From Paenibacillus pinistramenti (GTDB taxonomy: Bacteria > Bacillota > Bacilli > Paenibacillales > Paenibacillaceae), in assembly GCF_005869875.1 (NCBI RefSeq), contig NZ_VAWG01000002.1:496001-560000 (forward strand): a stretch of 64,000 nt of DNA, in the 5' to 3' direction. Below, piece after piece: positions 8,453-14,997 of the stretch (positions are counted from its first letter, which is position 1; the number at the start of each line of letters is the position of its first letter). The notes under the pieces were generated by a model. The model was not told the origin of the DNA. It made no database searches and worked only from the letters and a program-made list of their open reading frames with translations. The position numbers and the translations under genes were made by a program.

Positions 8453-8519
8453 ATTATAGCACCATGCCGCAGGCAAAAGGATGTAACAAAGCTCATTTTA
8501 TATGTACAAATATACATAT
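8453..8519 (-). promoter_or_regulatory. Extended -10 promoter and upstream palindrome of the MFS gene
   Basis: Minus-strand TATAAT at 8453-8458 with TG one base upstream makes an extended -10; no good -35 is visible. A 7-bp inverted repeat ATATGTA/TACATAT with a 6-base spacer lies at 8500-8519, upstream of the -10, in a position suited to a regulator or activator site. Confidence 0.5.
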
Positions 8520-8631
8520 TTTCATTTAACGAAGCAGGACCGGCATCAAGCGAAAAAAAGACCGCTTCCGCCTTCTCAGGCTGACTCGGCCTAACTCTTA
8601 AACTTATTCCTGTTCTCGCCGCCTCTCTCAA

Positions 8632-8685
8632 TACAGTTTGATCTTTCCATGCAGCTTGACTTCTCAATGCAGCTTGATGGGATGG
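8632..8685. repeat. 18-bp imperfect tandem repeat across the 3' end of the DUF3939-like gene
   Basis: Three copies at 8632-8649, 8650-8667 and 8668-8685 share TGCAGCTTGA or close variants. The last copy encodes the C-terminal IKLH and stop of the minus-strand gene; the others lie just after the stop. Confidence 0.75.
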
Positions 8686-9116
8686 CGGCTCAGCATAAGC
8701 TCCTGATCTGTCAAATAAAGCGGCAGAGGCGGAAATTCTTTTAAATAATGCTCCTTCATTAATACCCGGTAGTCTACTTCCCCTTCCCTTGTTCCTTCGA
8801 GCAGCGGGAGCTTGCCGGTTTCATTCACGTAATCATCAACGGCGAGCTGAACCAGGTCCAGGTAATAAGGAATATGCTTCTCCGCTTCTTCGAAAATTTC
8901 AAAGGTTTCACGGGACAAATAAAATTTGCTTCGGCTTGGGCCGCCCAGGTAGCGTGTAAGTCGGTTGGTATCCAAACTGCCATCGTTCTGAATAAGGGCC
9001 AGCCTGTTGACCGAACCCGGCATATCATCTTCAAATTGCAGGACTGCCCGGCGAATCTCTTCAATTGATACATGGACAGGTTCGGCGGCCGTTAGTTTCT
9101 TTTTCCGGAAGAACAT
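8664..9116 (-). CDS. DUF3939-like protein
   Basis: A 150-residue soluble protein that resembles the small Firmicute-restricted family DUF3939; function unknown. It opens MFFRKKK and runs through a helix (SIEEIRRAVLQFE), a TRYLGG turn and the pattern FYLSRETFEIFEEAEK, with an acidic middle and a C-terminal LTDQELMLSRHPIKLH. The ATG at 9116 has AAAGGAGG with an 8-base spacer, so expression is likely good. Its neighbours (MFS pump, ArsR regulator) are on the same strand but separated by more than 100 bases each. An imperfect 18-bp tandem repeat covers its 3' end. Confidence 0.6.
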   Translation of the reverse strand: MFFRKKKLTAAEPVHVSIEEIRRAVLQFEDDMPGSVNRLALIQNDGSLDTNRLTRYLGGPSRSKFYLSRETFEIFEEAEKHIPYYLDLVQLAVDDYVNETGKLPLLEGTREGEVDYRVLMKEHYLKEFPPLPLYLTDQELMLSRHPIKLH

Positions 9117-9239
9117 GACTTGGAACCTCCTTTATCTAATCGTAAGGAAAACGCTTACACTACTATTATATCCGATTACTCCCTCTATTCTCCTGTTTCC
9201 CGCAAACGTCACAAATTGTTCATTAAGCGCCACTCAAAT

Positions 9240-9875
9240 CTAGCGGAGCTGCTGCCAGGAGGTCCACATCGTTCTTGGATTCAGCTCATAAACTTCATTC
9301 TCCCGGTACATGAACTGGTGCATGATGAGCTCCCTTCTCAAGGTCGCATAATCATCGTGATAACGCTTAATGAACTCGTTGATGTCCTTCTCTTCATATT
9401 TCCGACCGGGAGTGAGCTGCTCCGCAAAGTATTCAAGTACAATAACCTTCTTCTTAAGCTGGGACGGAATCTGCTTCAAACGGCCGTCTTTGGCAAAGAA
9501 GTTTCTGAGAACCGCCTGCTTGAGCGTCTCCTGTTCTGTCTGTCCCGTCTGTCCCGTCTGATCTGTCTGTTCCGGTTGGTTCTCCATAGGACTGCTCCCC
9601 TTTCGCTTTAAAATATAGGCCGCAGAAGCCGCAGCCCCGTTCTCAATAAAGTAAGGATCAACTTTAAAATAAACGGTGTTCTTGTCCCGGCGCTCCATAA
9701 TCAGCGCGGCTTCCCGCAGCTTGGCGGCGTGGTGGGTAATCGTCGGCTGCGATAAATGAAGCAGCTCGGCCAGCTCCTGGCCGCTGCGCTCCTGCTCCGC
9801 CAGCAGGACAAGCATCCGGATCCGGGTCGGATCGCCCATAGCCTTGTGATAAGCAACCATTTTATCCAGCTGCAT
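9240..9875 (-). CDS. ArsR-family regulator with C-terminal DUF2087 domain
   Basis: A 211-residue transcription regulator. Residues 1-85 form the ArsR/SmtB winged helix (DPTRIRMLVLL, then the recognition helix region LSQPTITHHAAKLREA, then the wing RRDKNTVYFKV). After a Gln/Thr-Gly repeat linker (TDQTGQTGQTEQ) comes a DUF2087-type domain (LRNFFAKDGRLKQIPSQ...KKKVIVLEYFAEQLTPGRKYEEKDINEFIKRYHDDYATLRRELI), which often accompanies such regulators. No Cys metal site is visible, so a non-metal signal is likely. A palindrome overlaps its own strong promoter, implying autorepression. Divergent from ypdA. Confidence 0.85.
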   Translation of the reverse strand: MQLDKMVAYHKAMGDPTRIRMLVLLAEQERSGQELAELLHLSQPTITHHAAKLREAALIMERRDKNTVYFKVDPYFIENGAAASAAYILKRKGSSPMENQPEQTDQTGQTGQTEQETLKQAVLRNFFAKDGRLKQIPSQLKKKVIVLEYFAEQLTPGRKYEEKDINEFIKRYHDDYATLRRELIMHQFMYRENEVYELNPRTMWTSWQQLR

Positions 9876-9892
9876 CTTTAATCCCTCTCATC

Positions 9893-9943
9893 AATTAGAT
9901 TATTATCTAATTAGATTGTAGGGAAACTACACGGAAGTGTCAA
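9893..9943 (-). promoter_or_regulatory. Promoter and overlapping palindromic operator of the ArsR-type gene
   Basis: Minus strand: -35 TTGACA (9938-9943), 17-base spacer, -10 TACAAT (9915-9920). Directly overlapping the start region are AATTAGAT-TATT-ATCTAATT (9893-9912) and the 12-bp perfect palindrome ATCTAATTAGAT (9905-9916). This is the classic arrangement for ArsR-type autorepression. Confidence 0.8.
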
Positions 9944-9954
9944 GCCTGAACGGT

Positions 9955-9982
9955 TTGAAAATAACCTGCAATAAGCTAAAAT
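9955..9982 (+). promoter_or_regulatory. Probable sigma-A promoter of ypdA
   Basis: TTGAAA (9955-9960), 16-base spacer, TAAAAT (9977-9982). It lies about 40 bases from the ArsR-type operator. Confidence 0.55.
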
Positions 9983-10040
9983 GGTTACATGTTGATTTTA
10001 ACAGTTATTGAGCTGGCTTGCACAAGGAGGATTACTAAAT

Positions 10041-11069
10041 ATGGAAGACGTTATCATTATCGGAGCAGGACCCTGCGGCCTGTCCGCTGCCATTGAATGT
10101 CAGAAAAAAGGCTTATCCGCTCTTATTGTTGAGAAGCATAATATCGTTCACTCCATCTTTCTCTACCCTGTAAACATGCAGTTCTTCAGTACAGCCGAGC
10201 TGCTGGAGATCGGCGACATCCCTTTTCCATCGGCCAACGAGAAGCCCTACCGGCATGAGGCGCTTGTCTACTACCGCAGGGTAGCCGAGCACTATGGCCT
10301 GCGAATTGCTACCTATGAAGAGGCCGAGTCCATCACAAAGGGGCAGGACGGTACTTTCACCATCAAGACGCAGCGCCGTTTTGGGGAAGGACGTGAGCTG
10401 AAGGCACGGAATGTCGTGGTATCCTCGGGTTATTTCGATCATCCGAATATGCTGGGGATTCCCGGTGAGGACAGTGACAAGGTGACGCACTATTTCCGCG
10501 AAGCCCATCCGTATGCCGGCATGCGGGTGGCCGTAATCGGCGGCAGCAATTCGGCGGTGGATGCCGCCATGGAGCTTCAGCGGGTCGGCGCTTCCGTTGC
10601 CCTCATTTACCGCGGCGATGACTTGTCCGGAAATATTAAACCATGGGTGCGGCCGCTGTTCGACGGGCTGGTCAGCAAAGGGAAGATTCAGACGATCACG
10701 CGCTCTCGTGTAGTTGAGATTCAAGGCGATCATGTGGTTGTAGAATCGCTTGAAGACGGCAGTCTTAACAAGCTTGAGAACGACTTTGTCGTAGCCATGA
10801 CGGGCTTCCGTCCTGACCGCGGGCTGTTGTCTGAGTCCGGCATTGCCATGTCCGAGGATATGGACAAACCGGTCTTCAATCTCTCCACCATGGAGAGCAA
10901 CGTTCCGGGATTGTACGTGGCTGGTGTAGTGGCTTCAGGGCGCAACGCTAACGAAGTATTTATCGAAACCGGGCGGGGCCATGGCAAGCTGATTGCGAAC
11001 CATATTATTGCCAAGCTTGCGGGAGATGAAGATGAACGGGCTGCGGAGGGTCCGCATGGCGCAGATTGA
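10041..11069 (+). CDS. ypdA: YpdA-family putative bacillithiol disulfide reductase
   Basis: A 342-residue FAD- and NAD(P)H-dependent oxidoreductase of the YpdA (Bdr) family, which keeps bacillithiol reduced in Firmicutes. It has the FAD-binding GxGxxG as [12 protein letters not shown] at the N-terminus with the family's Cys in PCG, a second Rossmann motif [15 protein letters not shown] (about 170-184) for NADPH, and the C-terminal FAD motif PGLYVAGVV. It lacks the CxxC of thioredoxin reductases. The ATG at 10041 is used because AAGGAGG lies 11 bases before it; the longer frame from 10008 has no ribosome binding site. Overlaps the DUF441 gene by 14 bases. Confidence 0.9.
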   Translation: MEDVIIIGAGPCGLSAAIECQKKGLSALIVEKHNIVHSIFLYPVNMQFFSTAELLEIGDIPFPSANEKPYRHEALVYYRRVAEHYGLRIATYEEAESITKGQDGTFTIKTQRRFGEGRELKARNVVVSSGYFDHPNMLGIPGEDSDKVTHYFREAHPYAGMRVAVIGGSNSAVDAAMELQRVGASVALIYRGDDLSGNIKPWVRPLFDGLVSKGKIQTITRSRVVEIQGDHVVVESLEDGSLNKLENDFVVAMTGFRPDRGLLSESGIAMSEDMDKPVFNLSTMESNVPGLYVAGVVASGRNANEVFIETGRGHGKLIANHIIAKLAGDEDERAAEGPHGAD

Positions 11070-11508
11070 CGTCACCTCGCTCCTTCTGCTGCTTCTTGCT
11101 GCACTGGGAATATTCAGCAGCAACATGCCGGTTACGGTCGCCGTGCTTGTGCTGCTTCTGCTGCGGGTCACCAAACTGCACTCCGCCTTTCCTTTTCTTG
11201 AAAAATACGGCCTGACCCTCGGCATCCTGGTGCTGACGATCGGGGTGATGGCTCCGCTGGCAAGCGGAAAAATCCCGATGGAATCGGTTTGGCAGTCCTT
11301 TCTGAACTGGAAATCCCTGCTCGCCATCGGCGTGGGCATTCTGGTTGCTTATCTGGGCGGCCGGGGCGCCGGGCTGATGGCCAGCCAGCCGATTGTCGTG
11401 ACCGGCCTTCTGGTCGGCACCATCATCGGGGTCGCCTTCTTCAAAGGTGTGCCGGTCGGCCCGCTGATCGCCGCCGGCATCCTGTCCCTGCTCATTGGCC
11501 GGAGTTAG
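11056..11508 (+). CDS. DUF441 (YtwI-type) membrane protein
   Basis: A 150-residue integral membrane protein of the DUF441 family, function unknown. It has about four hydrophobic helices: residues 8-35 with [15 protein letters not shown], a segment after [19 protein letters not shown], one around [17 protein letters not shown], and the C-terminal [31 protein letters not shown]. The ATG at 11056, with GGAGGG upstream, gives the usual family N-terminus ([12 protein letters not shown]); the longer frame would add a charged extension. It overlaps the end of ypdA, so the two form an operon. A terminator follows. Confidence 0.88.
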   Translation: MAQIDVTSLLLLLLAALGIFSSNMPVTVAVLVLLLLRVTKLHSAFPFLEKYGLTLGILVLTIGVMAPLASGKIPMESVWQSFLNWKSLLAIGVGILVAYLGGRGAGLMASQPIVVTGLLVGTIIGVAFFKGVPVGPLIAAGILSLLIGRS

Positions 11509-11548
11509 CGGCCTTAAGAGAATGAAGAGCAAAGCCCGCTCCAATAAA

Positions 11549-11605
11549 GAAGCAGCGGCTGTCCTGGACTTATTTTCCGTCCAAGACTGCCGCTGCTTTA
11601 TTGTT
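11549..11605. terminator. Intrinsic terminator between convergent DUF441 and ABC genes
   Basis: AAGCAGCGGC (11550-11559) pairs with GCCGCTGCTT (11589-11598), and an inner GGAC/GTCC continues the stem. T-rich tail ATTGTTGTTTA on the plus strand; usable in both directions. Confidence 0.8.
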
Positions 11606-11612
11606 GTTTACT

Positions 11613-13424
11613 CTAATCCTGCTGCTCGTCCCCCTCCTGCTGGCCCAGATTCAAATGCTGAATCTTGTATAACCGGGCATAAATCCCATCCAGCTCCATC
11701 AATTCCGCGTGGGTTCCTTGTTCCGCGATTTCGCCATGGTTCATCACATAGATCACATCAGCGTGGGTGATCGTCGACAGCCTGTGGGCAACGATCAGCG
11801 TTGTCCGGCTCTCTGTAAGCCGCTGCAGCGACTGCTGGATCAGATTCTCCGACTCGAGGTCCAGTGCCGAGGTGGCCTCGTCCAGAATCAGCACCGGAGG
11901 ATTCTTCAGAAAGACGCGTGCGATTGCAATTCGCTGCTTCTGGCCGCCGGACAGCTTCACGCCCCGCTCCCCGACCTCGGTGTCATAGCCGCCGGACAGC
12001 TCCATAATAAAATCGTGCGCATTGGCCTCTTTGGCTGCGGCAATGATCTCTTCATCGCTGGCGCCGGGTCTGCCAAAGAGAATATTGTCTCTCACTGAGC
12101 CGCTGAATAGGAAATTCTCCTGCAGCACCATGCCGATCCGGCTGCGCAGGCTGTGCATCGTCAGCTCCCTTACATCTCTCCCGCCGACGGCTACCCGGCC
12201 CTTCTGGATATCATAGAATCTCGGGATCAGGCCAACGAGAGACGACTTGCCGCCGCCGCTCATGCCGACGAACGCGGCAGTCTGTCCGGGCTTGATCTCC
12301 ATAGAGATATTTTTCAGCACCCAGTCGTTCTCGTCCTGGTATTTGAACCAGACCTGGTCAAAGGCGATGCCGGCCGGACCCGCCTTAAGCTCTTCTGCTT
12401 CAGGAGCATCATCCATGTCATAAGGCTGGTTGAGCAGCTCCTGAACCCGCTCCCAGGAAGCTGATGCCTGCGTCAAGACCGACGAGGAGTTAATCAGCCG
12501 TCTGAGCGGCGCATACAGCCTGTCCAAATAGCCGAAGAAGGCTACAAAGGTGCCTAGCGTCAAGCCGCCCTGAATCACATGATAGCCGCCATACCCGATC
12601 ACCAGCAGCGGCGCGATATCCGTTAAGGTGTTGGTAATGGCAAAAGTCCAGGCATTCCATCTGCTTTGATTGAGCGCTTTGTCCAGATACCGTCCGTTGA
12701 TGCCCCGGAAGCGGGTGCCCTCATGGCGCTCAAGCGCAAAGCTGCGGATGACGGCAATGCCCTGAATCCGTTCATGAAGGTAGGCCTGAATGCCGGCGAG
12801 CGCTGCGGAGCGGTCTTTGGTCAGCTTTTTCAAGCGTTTATAAAGCAGGTTTACGGATATGGCATAGAGCGGCAGCACCGAAATCGACACAAGCGTCAAG
12901 ACCGGGTCCAGATAAAACATAAATCCAAGCACAAACAGGAGGGTAAACATATCGAGCCAGACGTTCATCATGCCGACTTCCACGATGTTCTTGGTCTGTT
13001 CGGCATCATTAATGAACCGTGAAATGATTTCACCGACCTTGGTGCTCTGATAATAACGCAGCGAGAGCTTCTGAAGATGCTCATACAGTCTGCTGCGCAG
13101 GTCAAACAGAATTCGGGCTGTAATCAGCTGGGCAAAATATTGGCGGAAATATTCAACCGGCCCTCTTACCACAACAAACAGGAACATGGCTGCCCCGAGC
13201 GCAAGCGCAAGTCCGTGGATCCGCTCGGCGGCTGTCAGCTGCCCGTTCATAAGCAGGTCGTCGACCACATATTTCAAGAGCAGCGGGAGCAGTGAAGGAA
13301 TGCCGAATTTCAGCAGGCCGATCAGCAGCGTAAGAACAATCCACTTCCAATAAGGCTTAACAAATACAAAATAGGCTCTAAACGGATTCAATTGAGTGCA
13401 CTTCCCTTGTGTGTTATACTCCAT
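11613..13424 (-). CDS. ABC half-transporter, exporter type (permease-ATPase fusion)
   Basis: About 603 residues: six membrane helices (about 30-310) fused to an ATPase domain with Walker A GMSGGGKSS, Q-loop, signature LSGGQKQ, Walker B VLILDEATSALD and H-loop VAHRLST. All catalytic residues are canonical, so it can work as a homodimer, unlike bmrCD nearby. Family: multidrug/lipid exporters of the MsbA/YknU kind; substrate unknown. The start is uncertain: the ATG at 13424 has no clear ribosome binding site, whereas an in-frame TTG at 13391 has AAGGGAAG nine bases upstream and matches where homologues usually begin (LNPFRAYFVFVKPYW). Divergent from the gene at 13501; a terminator is shared with the DUF441 gene. 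Confidence 0.9.
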   Translation of the reverse strand: MEYNTQGKCTQLNPFRAYFVFVKPYWKWIVLTLLIGLLKFGIPSLLPLLLKYVVDDLLMNGQLTAAERIHGLALALGAAMFLFVVVRGPVEYFRQYFAQLITARILFDLRSRLYEHLQKLSLRYYQSTKVGEIISRFINDAEQTKNIVEVGMMNVWLDMFTLLFVLGFMFYLDPVLTLVSISVLPLYAISVNLLYKRLKKLTKDRSAALAGIQAYLHERIQGIAVIRSFALERHEGTRFRGINGRYLDKALNQSRWNAWTFAITNTLTDIAPLLVIGYGGYHVIQGGLTLGTFVAFFGYLDRLYAPLRRLINSSSVLTQASASWERVQELLNQPYDMDDAPEAEELKAGPAGIAFDQVWFKYQDENDWVLKNISMEIKPGQTAAFVGMSGGGKSSLVGLIPRFYDIQKGRVAVGGRDVRELTMHSLRSRIGMVLQENFLFSGSVRDNILFGRPGASDEEIIAAAKEANAHDFIMELSGGYDTEVGERGVKLSGGQKQRIAIARVFLKNPPVLILDEATSALDLESENLIQQSLQRLTESRTTLIVAHRLSTITHADVIYVMNHGEIAEQGTHAELMELDGIYARLYKIQHLNLGQQEGDEQQD

Positions 13425-13500
13425 AATAAAAACTTGCAGCAGCAGGCTGTGAGCAGCGGCGTCAGCCGAATAACGATGTAATCGCTTTAGGAGGGTAACC

Positions 13501-14007
13501 ATGACACGCCGATTTGTCATTGAAGCTGTAATGGTCGCGATCTACGGTGAATTGCTGGCACCTTCCGGACCTGTTGAATATATTGTGCCCTACAATACGA
13601 TCATGGAATTGTACGAATTCAGCAGCAGCACTGAACCGCTCATGAACGACCCGGACGACGACAGGTACGTCAAAGGCAAAATTAATGAGCTGATTGCTTA
13701 TATGGAAGAGCCCTTAAACCGGAAACGGATCGATAAAATTTTAATTATGCCATGGGGAAAGACCTCTTCCATCCTGCTTGATGAGCATATTACCTGGACG
13801 GTTGTCAACGCCGTTGACAATGAGCAGTACGGAGAATACCTGGACCCAATCGAAACGGAAATCATATTAACTGCCCAAAGAGAGAATGCCCCGATTCTGA
13901 CTGACCAATTCGAGCTGATCCGCAGAATCATTGAGGCCGAGGTTCCGGTTCAGGTGTTTGACATCCAGGATTTCGAGTTTGCAATGGAACATAACGTGTT
14001 CAGCTAG
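13501..14007 (+). CDS. Conserved hypothetical protein
   Basis: A 168-residue acidic soluble protein; function not recognised. Alternating helices and strands: MTRRFVIEAVMVAIYGELL, then EYIVPYNTIMELYEF, an Asp-rich turn NDPDDDRY, a helix with EEPLNRKRIDK, then IETEIILTAQRENAPILTDQFELIRRI and the end VPVQVFDIQDFEFAMEHNVFS. The last third, with evenly spaced acidic residues and ILTDQ, recalls PIN-like nuclease folds but lacks a clear set of catalytic Asp residues in the first half, so I do not name it so. The ATG has AGGAGGG six bases upstream. Monocistronic with its own strong terminator; divergent from the ABC gene. Confidence 0.75.
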   Translation: MTRRFVIEAVMVAIYGELLAPSGPVEYIVPYNTIMELYEFSSSTEPLMNDPDDDRYVKGKINELIAYMEEPLNRKRIDKILIMPWGKTSSILLDEHITWTVVNAVDNEQYGEYLDPIETEIILTAQRENAPILTDQFELIRRIIEAEVPVQVFDIQDFEFAMEHNVFS

Positions 14008-14033
14008 GATAGGCTCTTGCCTGCCGGTACAGC

Positions 14034-14062
14034 AAAAGCCCGCGCCAGCGCGGGCTTTTCCA
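14034..14062 (+). terminator. Strong intrinsic terminator
   Basis: Perfect 12-bp GC-rich stem AAAAGCCCGCGC/GCGCGGGCTTTT (14034-14045 with 14048-14059). It ends the unit at 13501-14007 and, with T/A runs on both sides, could also stop minus transcripts of the HesB/YneR gene. Confidence 0.9.
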
Positions 14063-14138
14063 CTTCTGCCTGATACTCTCCAATGAATGTTACAGCTGTT
14101 CTGCCAGTTCGGCTCTGCCTTGTCTGTTTCAGTTGTCC

Positions 14139-14426
14139 TTATTGAACATACTCATAAACAATATCATCAGCTTCCGCATCATAGCTCACTTTCAAATCAT
14201 AGCCGTCCAAATACCACAAATCCTGGTCCTCCATATAAAAAAGGATGCCGCCGACCGTCGCGGACAATCCCGGCTTCTTTGGCTCTGCTGTATCAATGCC
14301 GAGGGAAAATCCGGGGTGAACATGCCCGCCGGCGCTGTAGCGGGGAAAGAAACGGACCGCCTGCCCCTCCGTGAGTTCCAGTTCTTTCTTGTACCATTCG
14401 GCAGCGTCTTGAGCAACATGAATCAT
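14139..14426 (-). CDS. HesB/YneR-family protein
   Basis: A 95-residue member of the HesB/YneR family, small proteins with the fold of A-type iron-sulfur carriers. It starts MIHVAQDAAEWYKKELELTEGQAVRFFPRYSAGGHVHPGFSLGI and ends with DLWYLDGYDLKVSYD. The three Cys of true IscA-type carriers are absent (there is no Cys at all), so iron-sulfur transfer by that mechanism is unlikely; this is typical of the YneR branch, whose role is unknown. The ATG at 14426 follows AAGGAG with about nine bases. It stands alone between the unknown gene at 13501 and the bmr unit. Confidence 0.85.
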   Translation of the reverse strand: MIHVAQDAAEWYKKELELTEGQAVRFFPRYSAGGHVHPGFSLGIDTAEPKKPGLSATVGGILFYMEDQDLWYLDGYDLKVSYDAEADDIVYEYVQ

Positions 14427-14570
14427 GGCGTCTCTCTCCTTCTCAACCAGCCCTTGCTGCTATACTGATCAGGCTGTCTCTTCTAAATCAGGTTCTCTTT
14501 CCTTCTTATTTTAGCCTATGAACCTCCTGTTTGCCAAACAGGCCAAATTGATTATAATCGTTTTTTACGT

Positions 14571-14600
14571 TTGACAAGGTTGAAAAGCCGGTGTTAAGAT
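14571..14600 (+). promoter_or_regulatory. Sigma-A promoter of the bmr leader-bmrC-bmrD unit
   Basis: TTGACA (14571-14576), 18-base spacer, TAAGAT (14595-14600) with an upstream TG giving an extended -10. It lies about 55 bases before the leader peptide gene. Confidence 0.7.
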
Positions 14601-14655
14601 TCTTGTGTCAGTAACCATTATCAAATATTTCCAGTCGGAAGAAAGGGTGCGCTCG

Positions 14656-14745
14656 ATGTTTATTTATCTCATGAATGATAACCATGATCTGGCTTATCGG
14701 ACCAAGCAACCAAATATCGAAGCAATCCCGCATGCAAGAGGTTAA
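14656..14745 (+). CDS. Leader peptide upstream of bmrCD (BmrB-like)
   Basis: A 29-codon frame encoding MFIYLMNDNHDLAYRTKQPN followed by IEAIPHARG and TAA. AAAGGGTG lies six bases before the ATG. It sits between a good promoter and an intrinsic terminator that precedes bmrC. In Bacillus subtilis the bmrCD genes are preceded by a short leader gene, bmrB, whose translation controls transcription attenuation in response to ribosome-targeting drugs; position and layout here match that. The peptide itself was not matched to BmrB residue by residue, so the link rests on context. Its job is likely to sense translation speed rather than to act as a protein. Confidence 0.6.
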   Translation: MFIYLMNDNHDLAYRTKQPNIEAIPHARG

Positions 14746-14803
14746 GAAAGCCATAGATTACTGCGCTTCCTTTAACCATCACGCCATTACCCGGCTGTAT
14801 CAG

Positions 14804-14892
14804 CGGACACGATTGCTTCCAATCGCGCTCCGGCATATGTTTGGTTATTCAGGGACATATCGTCAATGGACGATGTGTCCCTTTATTTATTT
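14804..14892 (+). promoter_or_regulatory. Attenuator region of bmrCD: upstream hairpin plus intrinsic terminator
   Basis: Terminator hairpin GGGACATATCGTC/GACGATGTGTCCC (14853-14881, one G-T-compatible mismatch) followed by TTTATTTATTTC. An upstream hairpin at 14804-14832 (CGGA-CGATTG/CAATCG-TCCG) contains GGACAC (14805-14810), complementary to GTGTCC (14875-14880) in the terminator's 3' arm, so an alternative antiterminating pairing is possible. About 105 bases separate the terminator from the bmrC start. The switch model is inference. Confidence 0.6.
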
Positions 14893-14997
14893 CAAGGTCC
14901 GGGCCGTGTTAGGCGGCTGCCGGGCCGGAGTATTTGTCCAAGGTGCTGGCGAAAGAGAATTTGGATGAGAACGACTTAATGAGGAGGGTTACACTTC

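Noticed and set aside
8413-8667. 84-codon minus-strand frame between MFS and DUF3939-like genes
   Set aside because: No ribosome binding site. It covers the MFS promoter and palindrome and looks like intergenic DNA.
14675-14968. 97-codon plus-strand frame covering the attenuator
   Set aside because: It lacks a ribosome binding site, overlaps the leader peptide gene in another frame and runs through the terminator hairpin. The leader gene plus structure explains the region better.
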